64,000 nucleotides of DNA from Thermodesulfobium acidiphilum (GTDB lineage: Bacteria > Thermodesulfobiota > Thermodesulfobiia > Thermodesulfobiales > Thermodesulfobiaceae), in the NCBI RefSeq assembly GCF_003057965.1, contig NZ_CP020921.1, positions 312,501 through 376,500 of the forward strand, read 5' to 3'. The notes under the pieces were generated by a model. That model was not told where the DNA came from and made no database searches. It saw nothing but the letters and a program-made list of their open reading frames with translations. Numbering within the stretch: position 1 is the stretch's first letter; every line of letters starts with the position of its first letter. Positions 1 to 10,072 of the stretch are shown here, piece after piece. The translations under genes and the position numbers were made by a program.

Positions 1-562
<562 letters not shown>

Positions 563-576
563 GTAACTATTCCTCT

Positions 577-603
577 AGAAGAAGAGAGGAGAAATCTTCT
601 TCT
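577..603 (+). other. Spacer stem between 23S and 5S rRNA
   Basis: AGAAGAAG at 577-584 is complementary to CTTCTTCT at 596-603, giving an 8-bp hairpin between the 23S and 5S genes. Its right arm runs into the first bases of 5S. It probably helps RNase processing of the rRNA precursor, which is an inference from position. Confidence 0.5.
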
Positions 604-711
604 CCCGGTGACCATAGCAAAGGTGCCCCACCCGTTCCCATTCCGAACACGGAAGTGAAAGCCTTTAGCGCCGACGATACTATTTGGGAAAATAGGACGT
701 TGCCGGGAGAT
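601..711 (+). rRNA. rrf: 5S ribosomal RNA
   Basis: A 5S rRNA is recognised by its closing helix (TCTCCCGG at 601-608 pairs with CCGGGAGA at 703-710) and by the conserved loop segments CCCGTTCCCATTCCGAACACGG. The length of about 110 bases is close to the usual 115-120. A run of eight T at 711-718 follows the last helix directly and probably terminates the rRNA operon. Confidence 0.95.
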
Positions 712-741
712 TTTTTTTGTTTTGTTGATAAAAATAAAATG

Positions 742-2658
742 CTATTTGTTTTTAAATTCTTCAATTCTTTTTATTGTTATTTCTTTAGATTGTTCGTGAT
801 GATGGTGTTTGTCTAAATACATATTGGAGTCAGCTTCTCTGAAAATTTCTATCTTATTAAATGGTCCTTCTTTAGTAGAATAGCCTATTGATATGCTCAA
901 ATAAAGGTCACTTTCTTCTTTGTTAGCTTTTATTATGTTCTCTTTTAACCTTTTTATCAGGTCTTTTACACATTCTTTTGTGCAAAAGGGTAAAAGTACC
1001 GCAAACTCGTCTCCTCCAATTCTTGCTACTGTGTCTGTGTTTCTAAAACTTGAACACAGGATCTTTGCTGCTTTTTTTATTAAGAGATCGCCCTTTTCAT
1101 GACCTAGTTTATCGTTAATCAACTTTAAGTTATCTAAATCTAAGATTATTAGTGATGTTGGGCTAAACCTGCCTGAGGACAGTTTTTCAAGTTCTTCTTC
1201 AAAATAACCCCTGTTAAAGAGTCCTGTAAGGCTATCGTGAAAGCTTTGGTATCTAAGTTCTTCTTCAAGTCTTTTTATTTCACTAATGTCGTGTCCGGTG
1301 CACTGAAACTCTCTAACGTCGTCTTTATATATGATTCTAAACGTCCAGTCAAAATACCTTTTTATGTTATTCTTTTCGAAGGATAATTCTATGTTTTTAT
1401 AAGGGTTTTCAACGCTTAGACTCTCTATCAGCCCCTTTATATTATCCTTATTAATACCAAAAATATCAAAAAAATTATATTCTTTTAGATTTTCTATACC
1501 GAAAAATTTTTTAAACTCTTCATTTGCAAAGCTAATGGTTCCATCTAAAGTAAACCTGCACAGTAGATCGGTTTGATCTTCTACTACAGCCCTGTATCTT
1601 GCTTCGCTTTTTTCAAGGGCTTCGGTCCTTTCGTTTAACATGGAAACATAATTTTCAATTGATGAGCTCATTTGATTGTAGAGCATCAGCAAAGGTTTAA
1701 ACTCTTCAGGAGAGTTGTCTATGATATTTTTGTCCACTCTTATTTTATAATTGCCGTCCTTTATTTGTTGAGAAAGGTTCTGGAGAAAGATTATTGGTTC
1801 ATTAAGTTTTTTGATTGTAATTATTGATATTATTAAAGATGTTATAAATATTATTAAGAATGTGAACAATATTATTGCAAAATCCTGCACAAACTCCCTA
1901 AGTATATATCCTTCATCAACTTGAGATGCAATAGCAAGGTTTAGATTAGGGATTTTCTTCCAGAACACAATTAAGTTGTTTCCTGAATCGCTTCTATAAG
2001 TTACCAATCCATAGCCGCTAGCAAAATTTATTTTTTTATAAAGGTCTTCGGGTATCTTTTTTGCTTTGGTGCTTAGTATCGCTAAATTGTTTGAAAAGAG
2101 AAAAGTGTATCTATTGGCAATCGAATTTTGAACGTTCAAAAGGCCTTCTAACTTTGTAAGCTTTATTATCGCCATTACTACACCAGAGATTTGATTCGAA
2201 TTGTTATAAACGGGTTTTGAGAGATATAGATAACTATTTAGATTGTCAGTTTGTATTAAAAAGTCTTCATTTCCCTTTATAGCCTTTTTAAATAGGCTGT
2301 TGTTTTTAAAAGAAACGTGATGAGGGCCGCTAATTTCCACCATACTATAGCCGTTAGGATCAATAAAGAACAAATTTTCTATTTCGTCGTCTGTTGACAC
2401 CTCCCTAAATAGATAGTTTATTCTCTCATAATTGTTGTTGAGAAGAGAAATATTTGCTGATAGAATATTAAGAAGGTTAGTATATTTTTTTAAATAATTT
2501 TGTAACGTAAATTGTTTTAAAGTCGTTTCTTGAATGAGTTCATTAATTGTTCTATTCCTGGTTTCATTGTATAAGTTTATGCCAACTAACGTAAGAATTA
2601 TTAATGGAGTAATGATTAAAAAAATTATTATTATTTTAAGATAGTTTTTTATGCTCAA
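742..2658 (-). CDS. Membrane diguanylate cyclase with extracytoplasmic sensor, HAMP, PAS and GGDEF
   Basis: This 638-residue protein has a membrane helix at about 6-28, an extracytoplasmic Cache-like sensor region to about 255, a second helix at about 259-282, a HAMP-like linker, a PAS domain (about 355-465) and a GGDEF domain (about 470-630). The GGDEF signature is intact at 548-552, so it should make c-di-GMP from two GTP. RNTD at 539-542 is an RxxD product-inhibition site exactly five residues before GGDEF. No EAL domain is present. The start is TTG after a GGAG ribosome site. The C-terminus carries a four-His run. The ligand sensed is unknown. Confidence 0.93.
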   Translation of the reverse strand: MSIKNYLKIIIIFLIITPLIILTLVGINLYNETRNRTINELIQETTLKQFTLQNYLKKYTNLLNILSANISLLNNNYERINYLFREVSTDDEIENLFFIDPNGYSMVEISGPHHVSFKNNSLFKKAIKGNEDFLIQTDNLNSYLYLSKPVYNNSNQISGVVMAIIKLTKLEGLLNVQNSIANRYTFLFSNNLAILSTKAKKIPEDLYKKINFASGYGLVTYRSDSGNNLIVFWKKIPNLNLAIASQVDEGYILREFVQDFAIILFTFLIIFITSLIISIITIKKLNEPIIFLQNLSQQIKDGNYKIRVDKNIIDNSPEEFKPLLMLYNQMSSSIENYVSMLNERTEALEKSEARYRAVVEDQTDLLCRFTLDGTISFANEEFKKFFGIENLKEYNFFDIFGINKDNIKGLIESLSVENPYKNIELSFEKNNIKRYFDWTFRIIYKDDVREFQCTGHDISEIKRLEEELRYQSFHDSLTGLFNRGYFEEELEKLSSGRFSPTSLIILDLDNLKLINDKLGHEKGDLLIKKAAKILCSSFRNTDTVARIGGDEFAVLLPFCTKECVKDLIKRLKENIIKANKEESDLYLSISIGYSTKEGPFNKIEIFREADSNMYLDKHHHHEQSKEITIKRIEEFKNK

Positions 2659-2670
2659 ACTTTATCTCCA

Positions 2671-2699
2671 TTAAGATTTTTAGTCTATAATACTATAAT
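2671..2699 (+). promoter_or_regulatory. Putative sigma-70 promoter for the SH3-domain protein gene
   Basis: TTAAGA at 2671-2676 and TATAAT at 2694-2699 are 17 bases apart. A second TATAAT sits at 2686-2691. The region separates two divergent genes. Confidence 0.4.
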
Positions 2700-2730
2700 A
2701 TATTAAGATCTGTAAAATAAGGGGGATCTA

Positions 2731-4224
2731 ATGCTTCGATCTCTTGAGCCTTCTAATATTGTAATTGAACGGAAGGGTTCTCATATAATCTCTTCCGATG
2801 GGAGGGCTTATGCTCTTAAGGACAATATTTCTCATATAGAATGGGTCGAAGAGATATTTGAAAGGGAGAAGCATTTTCTGCCATTTTTGAAAAAGAACAT
2901 TAAGACCTTTGTGTTTAGGGTTTACTTCCTGGATCAAACAAGTATGCTCCTTCAGGCTGATGAGAAATCTTATCTAGACATACTTGCCTTTGCGCCGTAT
3001 GTAACTAAATCAGGCATAGATATTTCTGAAATAAAGAAAGTTAATGAGAACTTAGAAGAAAAAGCGTCGTTTATCGAAACGCCACAAACTGTCGTAGAAA
3101 AAAGTGCTGAAGAAGATGCATCAGAGAAGCTGGCCAGTGAAGAAAAGATTTTAGAGACAAAATCAGAGCCCTCTCAAATTGAAAGCGAACTTCATGAAGA
3201 AGTGAAAAAGAGATCGCGCACCTGGATTAGGAAGGTTTATGAGTCAAAAATTATTATAAGACTTCCTGCTTTATTCCAAAAGTTTAAAGAAATTCCTGGA
3301 TCTTTTAGGAAGATTAATCCTTTAAGTCTTCTTTCATTTCTAAAATTTAAGAAAGTTAAATCTAAAGAGCCAAAGATTGAAAGCCTTCACCCATCAAAGG
3401 CTGTTAGTTATGTAATACCTCTTGGGGCCTTTTTTGTTTCTCTAATGTTAACCTTTGGAACATTTGTGTTCTTTCAGATTACCACAGCCCATGAACCACC
3501 TGATACTACTCCTCCAAGGGTTACAATTCTGAGTCCACCAAATAACACTTTAATAAAAGGTTTAAATAATCCTATTGAAATAAGAGTTGAGGCAGTTGAT
3601 AAAGGGGGCCTGGATAAGGTAAGACTCCTTTTGAATAACCTTACTCTGAGGGTATGGTATCCCGGAGAAGACACTGTTTATAGATGGTATCCAGAAAAGA
3701 TTGGAACTTTTATATTTCAGGCAATTGCAATAAATAAAGCAGGAAATTATGCCGAGTCTACTCCTGTAAAAGTGATTGTTGAACCAGGGAATTCAAGCGA
3801 AAAGCCAGGTGACAATCAAGACAATATAGATACGTATGGGAAGGCTTTTGTAATAAGATATCAGGTGCATCTGAAAAAAGCTCCTTATGAATCGGCAAGA
3901 AATGTTTCTAATTTGTCATATGGGGATGAGGTTGAAGTTTTAGAAAAGATAGACCCATCACAGGTCAAAGAGGGAGTAATTATGAGAGATACTACTGTTA
4001 AGAGCGTCGATGGGAGCAAAGAAATAAGGGTTTATGCAGGTGATGGGTTTTCAATTAAGGATAGCGTAGGATTGATGTACCAAGCAAAGCTTAATAGAGA
4101 AAATGTAGAAGTTTATATACCTAAATCAGATACGCGTCTTGCTAATGATAGCGTTTGGTACAAAGTAAAGACCCAGGATGGTGTTGAGGGATATATTTCA
4201 TCGCAGTATATAAGGTTCTATTAG
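2731..4224 (+). CDS. Membrane-anchored protein with Ig-like and SH3-like extracytoplasmic domains
   Basis: I do not recognise a named family for the whole 497-residue protein. The first 100 residues are soluble and without clear motifs. An acidic linker follows, then a basic stretch, then one membrane helix at about 225-250. After the membrane comes a bacterial Ig-like region (begins about 262 with a proline-rich TPPRVTILSPPN segment), and the C-terminal 120 residues end in a bacterial SH3-like fold (VWYKVKTQDGVEGYISSQYI). Such SH3 modules usually bind cell wall or peptides. The start ATG follows a clear GGGGG site. Its stop codon overlaps that of the convergent TPR gene. Confidence 0.75.
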   Translation: MLRSLEPSNIVIERKGSHIISSDGRAYALKDNISHIEWVEEIFEREKHFLPFLKKNIKTFVFRVYFLDQTSMLLQADEKSYLDILAFAPYVTKSGIDISEIKKVNENLEEKASFIETPQTVVEKSAEEDASEKLASEEKILETKSEPSQIESELHEEVKKRSRTWIRKVYESKIIIRLPALFQKFKEIPGSFRKINPLSLLSFLKFKKVKSKEPKIESLHPSKAVSYVIPLGAFFVSLMLTFGTFVFFQITTAHEPPDTTPPRVTILSPPNNTLIKGLNNPIEIRVEAVDKGGLDKVRLLLNNLTLRVWYPGEDTVYRWYPEKIGTFIFQAIAINKAGNYAESTPVKVIVEPGNSSEKPGDNQDNIDTYGKAFVIRYQVHLKKAPYESARNVSNLSYGDEVEVLEKIDPSQVKEGVIMRDTTVKSVDGSKEIRVYAGDGFSIKDSVGLMYQAKLNRENVEVYIPKSDTRLANDSVWYKVKTQDGVEGYISSQYIRFY

Positions 4225-5048
4225 ATATTTACCACTTCTCCAATTTTGTTCAACCAGTATCTTACTTCCTCATTTGCCCCAAATTTGGTGATAAGAGATC
4301 TTGTTTCTGTTAGAATCTGGGTTATAGAATTATGATTTTTGCCTGATGCAAGGGTGGTTATTATTATATAGTAAATTAATCTCATATGTGTGCCTAAAAT
4401 CTTTGAGTTATCTGAATTCAGTAATTCTCTAGACTTTGAAAGTGCTACGTTAAAGTTGTATGCGGATTCGAAGAATTTTTCTTCTTCCATTAGAAAAAGT
4501 CCCTTTTCGATTAAGGCATTAATAAGCGCAAAAGCATGTTTTGGGCTGTTTTCTTTGTTTAGCTGGGAAATTGCGCTGTTTATATCTTCTAGTGATTTAT
4601 TCTTTAGGCCTTGTTTTTTAAACAAAACGCTTCTGTTCAAAAAAGTTTGAGATAGCTTGATTGATTTATCATCGCTTTGTAAATTTTGTAAGATCTCAAT
4701 GGCTGAGTTAAAGTCTTTTAAGGAAGAGTCAAAGTTTTCAAGATAAAAATAATTTAATCCTCTGTGAATTAAAAGTTTAGCCATTTGATCGTCATTGTTG
4801 GTTGATGTGCTGTTTTTTTCTTCAATAGCTCTATTTATGTTTTCCAGTGCCTCTGCATTTCTCCCCATGACAGTTAGTATAAAACTTTTTGTATCTAGTA
4901 GGTCTATCAGAAAATTTGAAGTAACTTCGATCTGATTAGCATCTATTAGATTAAAGATATAGTTAATTTTGTCCAGCGCTTCTTGAAATTTGCTGGATTC
5001 AATGTCTTTACTAATTTCCTTGAAGGAATCTTCTAAATTGAATTCCAT
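4221..5048 (-). CDS. TPR-repeat protein
   Basis: The 275-residue protein has no signal peptide or membrane helix. It is predicted to be all-helical, with repeated TPR-like units (for example the segments around LLIHRGLNYFYLENFDSSLK and DFNSAIEILQN). TPR repeats mediate protein binding, and no catalytic motif is seen. It is the last gene of a leftward run (CYTH-CHAD, WD40-like, TPR), 12 bases downstream of the WD40-like gene and so very likely cotranscribed. Its 3' end overlaps the stop of the convergent SH3-domain gene. Confidence 0.8.
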   Translation of the reverse strand: MEFNLEDSFKEISKDIESSKFQEALDKINYIFNLIDANQIEVTSNFLIDLLDTKSFILTVMGRNAEALENINRAIEEKNSTSTNNDDQMAKLLIHRGLNYFYLENFDSSLKDFNSAIEILQNLQSDDKSIKLSQTFLNRSVLFKKQGLKNKSLEDINSAISQLNKENSPKHAFALINALIEKGLFLMEEEKFFESAYNFNVALSKSRELLNSDNSKILGTHMRLIYYIIITTLASGKNHNSITQILTETRSLITKFGANEEVRYWLNKIGEVVNI

Positions 5049-5060
5049 TTTAAACCTCAG

Positions 5061-6914
5061 TTAAGAATAAATATAGTCAACCACCATCCAGGCACATAAC
5101 CTTTCATCATCTGACGAGGATATTAAAAATCTGTCGTCTTCTGATATATATACCTTTCTAATAATATCGTAATGTCCATTAAAAATTTTTACGATCTTGT
5201 TCTTTCTAAGGTCTAGAACATATATCTTTTCATTAGATCCGCCAAAGAAGAGATGTGTGCCGTTTGAGCTTATGCACATATCGTTTATGTCAACAAATTC
5301 TGTTTGATATGAAAATACAAGATTTCCAGTATCAATTGAGTATGCTCTTATTACAGGGTCCTTTTTTGTTGATCCCACGAACAAGAATTTGCTATTCGGA
5401 GAAAATATCAGAGAATTTATGTAATTTAAGTCTTCAAACTTTCTCTTTATTTCTTTCGAATCTATATCCATCACTTTTAATATCAGGCTATCTTTAACTC
5501 TTTGAGTGAACGCTATTAATTTGCTATTAGGAGATAGTGCAACGCGATCTACAATCAATTCGGGCGAAACTGACTTTACAAATGACTGTTTATCAATTGA
5601 CCATAGTTTCAAAGTATTACCGCCCAATACAAGATATCTTTGATCTGGTGAGATGGCAAGAGTATTAATCGAATCGTCTTTAATTGCGAATTCCTGTATT
5701 AAACTATTAGATTGTGTGTTAATAATTTTTATTTTATTTCTATCCTTTAAGATAGCTAAAAGTTTAGAATTGGTTGATAGTGTTCCAGAATTTATCAAGG
5801 ACTCTTTAAAGGTGTTTTCATAAGTTATGCTCATTCTGTTATATAAATCAAACTTTATTAACTTTGACTCCCATCTTGGCTTTACAAGCAGACAAACTGC
5901 TTCATTTTTTTCTGTAAAAGAAACAGAACTTAGAGAATATCCGTTATGTGAGAAAGAATCTTTTTCATCTGATTTGAAGCTTGTAGAAATATTAATTCTA
6001 TCCGGCTTGGAGACAGGAAGCCAGATTTTTAAAAAGCTGTTCTTATATGTGATTAAAGAAGAGACGTTTCCGTTGTTGCTAAAAGTTAGATTAGCTAAAC
6101 TTCCACAAATTTTTTGCTTGAAAATAGGTTCATTGCTTGCGTTAAGCTCTTTGTTTGTCCACCAAAAACTTATGTATTCGTCGAGGTCTTCTATTACTAG
6201 AAGAGTCTTATCTTTGGAAAAGAAAGCACTTTTGGCTTTCGAATCTATGAGAGGTATGTTGCAGGACTTTGATGGATCCAGTGTATTTATTATTCCAACT
6301 CCTAAGTTTTCGAATCTAAGAGCTAAATATTCTAGATCGTCAGAAGAGCCTATAATCTTGCTGTTTGCAGGGAGAATCTTGGGAGATGGTAGAGCGTTTG
6401 AATAAAATGAAAATATCATAAAACAAGGACGATCTTCTAATTTGCCTGCTAAAAGAACGTCATTTTTTAATATGATATCTTCTAAGATAAAATTTTCTGG
6501 AAGAGGTATATCTAAAGCTGTATCTTTCTTTTCAAGACTAAAGATCGATAATTTGTTTGAAAAATAATTACTAACCATAAATTTATCGTTAAATTCAGCT
6601 AAATTTATGTCAGATGCAATAGTTATTGGGATTGATTTATCAAAATCGATAATTTTTACTTGATTGGATAGGGTTTTGTAAATAACAAAATTTTTAGAAC
6701 TAATGTATATTTTTGTAGAAGGACTATCTTGCCATGTTTTTAACGTTGTTTCTTCATATGTGGAAAATATACTATAATAACTCTTTAACGAAAAACAAAC
6801 AAACCTGTTGTCTTCGGAGCAGGATAATGAATCTACTTTACCAATGTCAAATTTACTGGATAGAAACAGAGATCTTTGATTTGATAGTTTCAAAAAATAT
6901 GAAGCTGCGTCCAT
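5061..6914 (-). CDS. WD40-like beta-propeller protein
   Basis: This cytoplasmic 617-residue protein is built of repeated beta-strand units. The C-terminal repeats are the clearest: they show the S-P/S-N-S-K-x-hydrophobic pattern (ISPDQRYLVLGG, LSPNSKLIAF, FSPNSKFLFVG, SSNGTHLFFGG) and end in ISSSDDERLCAW, typical of WD40 or YVTN-type propellers. The N-terminal half has weaker repeats, so two propellers are possible. No enzyme motif is present, and such proteins act as binding scaffolds. It lies 7 bases after the CYTH-CHAD gene and before the TPR gene, which suggests a role tied to the polyphosphate genes. Confidence 0.8.
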   Translation of the reverse strand: MDAASYFLKLSNQRSLFLSSKFDIGKVDSLSCSEDNRFVCFSLKSYYSIFSTYEETTLKTWQDSPSTKIYISSKNFVIYKTLSNQVKIIDFDKSIPITIASDINLAEFNDKFMVSNYFSNKLSIFSLEKKDTALDIPLPENFILEDIILKNDVLLAGKLEDRPCFMIFSFYSNALPSPKILPANSKIIGSSDDLEYLALRFENLGVGIINTLDPSKSCNIPLIDSKAKSAFFSKDKTLLVIEDLDEYISFWWTNKELNASNEPIFKQKICGSLANLTFSNNGNVSSLITYKNSFLKIWLPVSKPDRINISTSFKSDEKDSFSHNGYSLSSVSFTEKNEAVCLLVKPRWESKLIKFDLYNRMSITYENTFKESLINSGTLSTNSKLLAILKDRNKIKIINTQSNSLIQEFAIKDDSINTLAISPDQRYLVLGGNTLKLWSIDKQSFVKSVSPELIVDRVALSPNSKLIAFTQRVKDSLILKVMDIDSKEIKRKFEDLNYINSLIFSPNSKFLFVGSTKKDPVIRAYSIDTGNLVFSYQTEFVDINDMCISSNGTHLFFGGSNEKIYVLDLRKNKIVKIFNGHYDIIRKVYISEDDRFLISSSDDERLCAWMVVDYIYS

Positions 6915-6920
6915 AAATAA

Positions 6921-8441
6921 TTACTCGATAAAAAATCTTGCCTGCTCTTTGAACTTTTTCCATTGCTTTTCCAGGTCGCTTTTCAGGCTTTGATCGCTAT
7001 GAAGTCTGTAACCTAATAACCAGCCACTTTCTTTGTGTATTTCAGGCTCGTCTGAGGATGAGATAAGGTTTTCTAAATAAACAGAGAAGGTTTGGGTGTC
7101 ATGAATGTAGCCTAAAATATCCTGAATCCTTTTTAACCTTGAAATCATCTCTTTTGTACTGGGTTTTAATGTAAAAGAAAAGGTTTCAAGAGAGTATCTT
7201 AGATCTTTTGACGCTATTCTTAATTTGTGTAGGTCATTTTCATTATTAAAATCAGTTTTCTTCAGTCTTTTTAGAGTCTTTCTAAGCCATGTACTCAATC
7301 TTTCTTTTACAAATTTTTTCAACTTTAAATTTACCGAATCGTCTACCAGGAAGGCTCCTTCTAACAACCAATACCAAAAACCTAAAAATAAACTGGTAAA
7401 TTTGCCTTCTGAGAAAAATGGATATATTTGATTTAATTTATTTTGTCTTTCTTCGAGAAGTTTTAGAGTAAGGGTTGAACTTTTTAAATTCTCCTGTTTC
7501 GTTGTGGAGAGAAAACTTCTCCACTCTTCTATTAATACATCTGTCTCTCTAAGAGAATTGGTAAGTTCTGTAATGTGATCGAATTCATCCAGCCAATGAT
7601 CCAGATGTTCTTGCTCTATTAAAGGTTTGCCAAACTTTAACAAGGTCCTTATTTTTCTAAGAGACACCCTAAAGTCGTGAAGGTTGTCAAAGTTTTCAGG
7701 ATTCTCGACGAATTTATTGTGATATGAGATTAGAGTTTGAAGTTTCTCTATTAATTCGTTTTGCAATCCTTCTTCGGCTATTATATCTGGATCTCTTTCT
7801 TTTTGAAATTCGAATTTTGGTTCAAGATTTGCAAGCATTATTCCTCTATAAAATTTGCTTCTTGGTTCCAATAAGAAATTAAATGATTTTGATAATTCTT
7901 CTGCGAGTTTTAAAATACAGGATATATTCCCTTCTTTAAGTTCTATTTCCACTTCACAGAAATCTTCTGTCTTTTCTTTCGCAATAATCTTGCCTACATC
8001 AACTGCTACCTCAAGTACGCTTCTTTTTTCATAGGGATAAATGAGCAAGCTCCTGTCAAAAATTGTCTCAAAGATTGGCAGTAATTCAAATTTCGATTTT
8101 GTATCCTTGATAAAACTTTTTAAATGTGAGTCTTTAAGAACTGCAAGATCTGGTTTTTCGTTTTGTAGCTCAACGTTATATTCTTTTCTTCTTGAAAAAC
8201 CTCCATTGGAGTTTCCTGTTATTTTTACTGTCTGAACCCAAACTCCATTTTCCGATCTTATTCTAAAAATTATTCCTGAATTTAGGAAAGTATTATCTTT
8301 AGTATCGTAATATATTGAGTGAATTCTCTTTTTCTGCCATTCGTTTTTCAGAGAACTAAATATTGGGAGGGAATATATTTCATCTAATTTTTCTGGGAAA
8401 ATGCATCTTAACTTCAACTCAATTTCTATGTTTGTATTCAT
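6921..8441 (-). CDS. CYTH-CHAD domain protein
   Basis: The N-terminal part is a CYTH (triphosphate tunnel) domain with the ExExK signature (EIELK) a few residues from the start and a run of acidic and basic strand residues. The C-terminal half from about residue 220 is a CHAD domain, with conserved His and basic residues in LHDFRVSLRKIRTLLK and DLHKLRIASKDLRYSLE. CYTH domains bind or hydrolyse triphosphates, and CHAD domains are known to bind inorganic polyphosphate. A longer reading frame begins upstream, but GGAGG sits at the right distance before the ATG at 8441, so that start is preferred. It follows ppx by about 100 bases. Confidence 0.92.
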   Translation of the reverse strand: MNTNIEIELKLRCIFPEKLDEIYSLPIFSSLKNEWQKKRIHSIYYDTKDNTFLNSGIIFRIRSENGVWVQTVKITGNSNGGFSRRKEYNVELQNEKPDLAVLKDSHLKSFIKDTKSKFELLPIFETIFDRSLLIYPYEKRSVLEVAVDVGKIIAKEKTEDFCEVEIELKEGNISCILKLAEELSKSFNFLLEPRSKFYRGIMLANLEPKFEFQKERDPDIIAEEGLQNELIEKLQTLISYHNKFVENPENFDNLHDFRVSLRKIRTLLKFGKPLIEQEHLDHWLDEFDHITELTNSLRETDVLIEEWRSFLSTTKQENLKSSTLTLKLLEERQNKLNQIYPFFSEGKFTSLFLGFWYWLLEGAFLVDDSVNLKLKKFVKERLSTWLRKTLKRLKKTDFNNENDLHKLRIASKDLRYSLETFSFTLKPSTKEMISRLKRIQDILGYIHDTQTFSVYLENLISSSDEPEIHKESGWLLGYRLHSDQSLKSDLEKQWKKFKEQARFFIE

Positions 8442-8543
8442 TTTTCCTCCTTTTGAACTCAGTATTAAACTATCGGCACAATTAATTGACATTTAAAAGT
8501 TTGACTAATCATTTTATTATACATTATCGAAAGTTGGTTAAGC

Positions 8544-10070
8544 TTATATTGCTATTTTAAGTTCCTTTCCAAATAGTTTTTTAAATAATTTTGCAGATTT
8601 TAAGAGCTCTATTATTTCGGTTTCTAAATTGTAATTCTGATCGTTACTAATTATTTTAAAAGTTACATCACTATTTTTTATTTTTATTTTTACAGAATCT
8701 ATAGCAAAACACTCACAGGTTTCTAACTGTTCGGCCAGTCTTAAAAACATCGAAAGCTTTATTAAATCCTTGAATTGCTTATTGGTTATAAAGGATTCAT
8801 TTGGTAGTTGTTGGAACTTTACTTTGTTTTCGTGAAAGAGACAGATGTACGAACATCTTACAAGGTCTTTTGGGGTTACCCCGTATATTGGTAAATTCTG
8901 AATTAGATATGCACCGTGTTTGGCGTGGTTATATGGATCCACATACTTTCCAATATCGTGTAAAAACGAGGCAATTTCTAATATTTTTCTGTCTTTGTCT
9001 TCAAAGTTATGGAGAACCCTTAGTTGATCGAATATTGAAAGGCTGTGCTCAGTTACTTTTTTTGCGTGATTTACATCTAAAAAGTACAGGTTTGCAATAT
9101 TTTCTAAGCTAGCCTTTAAAATGTCATCATATATTAGGGGAAAGGCTTTGAAATCGTTGTGCAGTGAACTAAATATTATACCTTCTTTCAGGCCATTTCC
9201 GCTGACTATAAACTTATTAGAATCTGTAATTTCAAAAAGAACCTTTAAAGGAGTCATACCAGCTAAAATTATGTCAGATCTTTGTTTCGAAAGTCCTTCA
9301 ATATTTTTTCTACTTTTTGAACTTAAGCCTGATATATATGCGTAAATCTGAAAGACTTCATTTTTAGTAAGCTCGTAGTGGTGTAGTTTTAGTGAAAACC
9401 ATTTGTGAAGAGCTCTGTGTACTTTTGCAAAGGTTCTGTTTGAACCGCCAATACCTACGATAGGCAGCTTAGACGTTTTAAGGTTGGTAAGCCAAGGAAT
9501 ATTTTGAAATTCCTTTTTTAGAAAGTTTTCTATTTTTTTTGTATCGCAAATTTCCTTCGTTTCAGGAAAGATGTCTGTAAGGTTTACGCTTCCATATGGA
9601 AGTGAAACAAAGTTTTCGATCTTTCTATCTAAAACGTAGGTTATTTCTGTACTTGCTCCTCCTGTGTCTATAAGGATAAAATTCTTCAAGTCTACTGTAT
9701 TTAGAACTCCAAGATAACCGTAATATGACTCTTCTCTTTCAGATATAGTCTTGAAGGGTATAAGGGTTTCTTTAAAGATCAGATCCAGAACCTCTTTGCC
9801 ATTTTTAGAGTTTCTTATACAAGCGGTAGCTACAGCTATAATTCTCTTTACTTTATAAAATTCTATAATCTTTTTAAAGGTTTTAAGAGTTTGAATAGCT
9901 CTTTTTATAGGTTTTTCCTGTATTATATTGTTTTTATTAAAGCCTTCTGATAGCCTGACCTGTTCCTTTTTTTCTTCGATTATCCTAAAGCTTCTGTTTT
10001 CGTTAACTTCTATAATTCCAAGCCTTATAGAGTTTGATCCAAGGTCTATGACAGATAATTTTTCACCCAT
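8544..10070 (-). CDS. ppx: Exopolyphosphatase/guanosine pentaphosphatase (Ppx/GppA) with HD domain
   Basis: The 508-residue protein has the ASKHA ATPase fold of the Ppx/GppA family. It starts with a phosphate-1 motif (VIDLGSNSIRLGI), has the phosphate-2 motif DTGGASTEI and the GIGGSNRT segment, then a C-terminal HD-type phosphohydrolase domain (ASFLHDIGKYVDPYNHAKHG). The family removes terminal phosphate from polyphosphate or pppGpp. It abuts the polyphosphate kinase gene (2 bases apart), so synthesis and breakdown are in one transcript. A second, divergent copy lies upstream of ppk. Confidence 0.93.
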   Translation of the reverse strand: MGEKLSVIDLGSNSIRLGIIEVNENRSFRIIEEKKEQVRLSEGFNKNNIIQEKPIKRAIQTLKTFKKIIEFYKVKRIIAVATACIRNSKNGKEVLDLIFKETLIPFKTISEREESYYGYLGVLNTVDLKNFILIDTGGASTEITYVLDRKIENFVSLPYGSVNLTDIFPETKEICDTKKIENFLKKEFQNIPWLTNLKTSKLPIVGIGGSNRTFAKVHRALHKWFSLKLHHYELTKNEVFQIYAYISGLSSKSRKNIEGLSKQRSDIILAGMTPLKVLFEITDSNKFIVSGNGLKEGIIFSSLHNDFKAFPLIYDDILKASLENIANLYFLDVNHAKKVTEHSLSIFDQLRVLHNFEDKDRKILEIASFLHDIGKYVDPYNHAKHGAYLIQNLPIYGVTPKDLVRCSYICLFHENKVKFQQLPNESFITNKQFKDLIKLSMFLRLAEQLETCECFAIDSVKIKIKNSDVTFKIISNDQNYNLETEIIELLKSAKLFKKLFGKELKIAI

Positions 10071-10072
10071 TT

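Noticed and set aside
5827-6405. 192-codon plus-strand frame
   Set aside because: It is antisense to the WD40-like gene, whose repeats are clear on the other strand.
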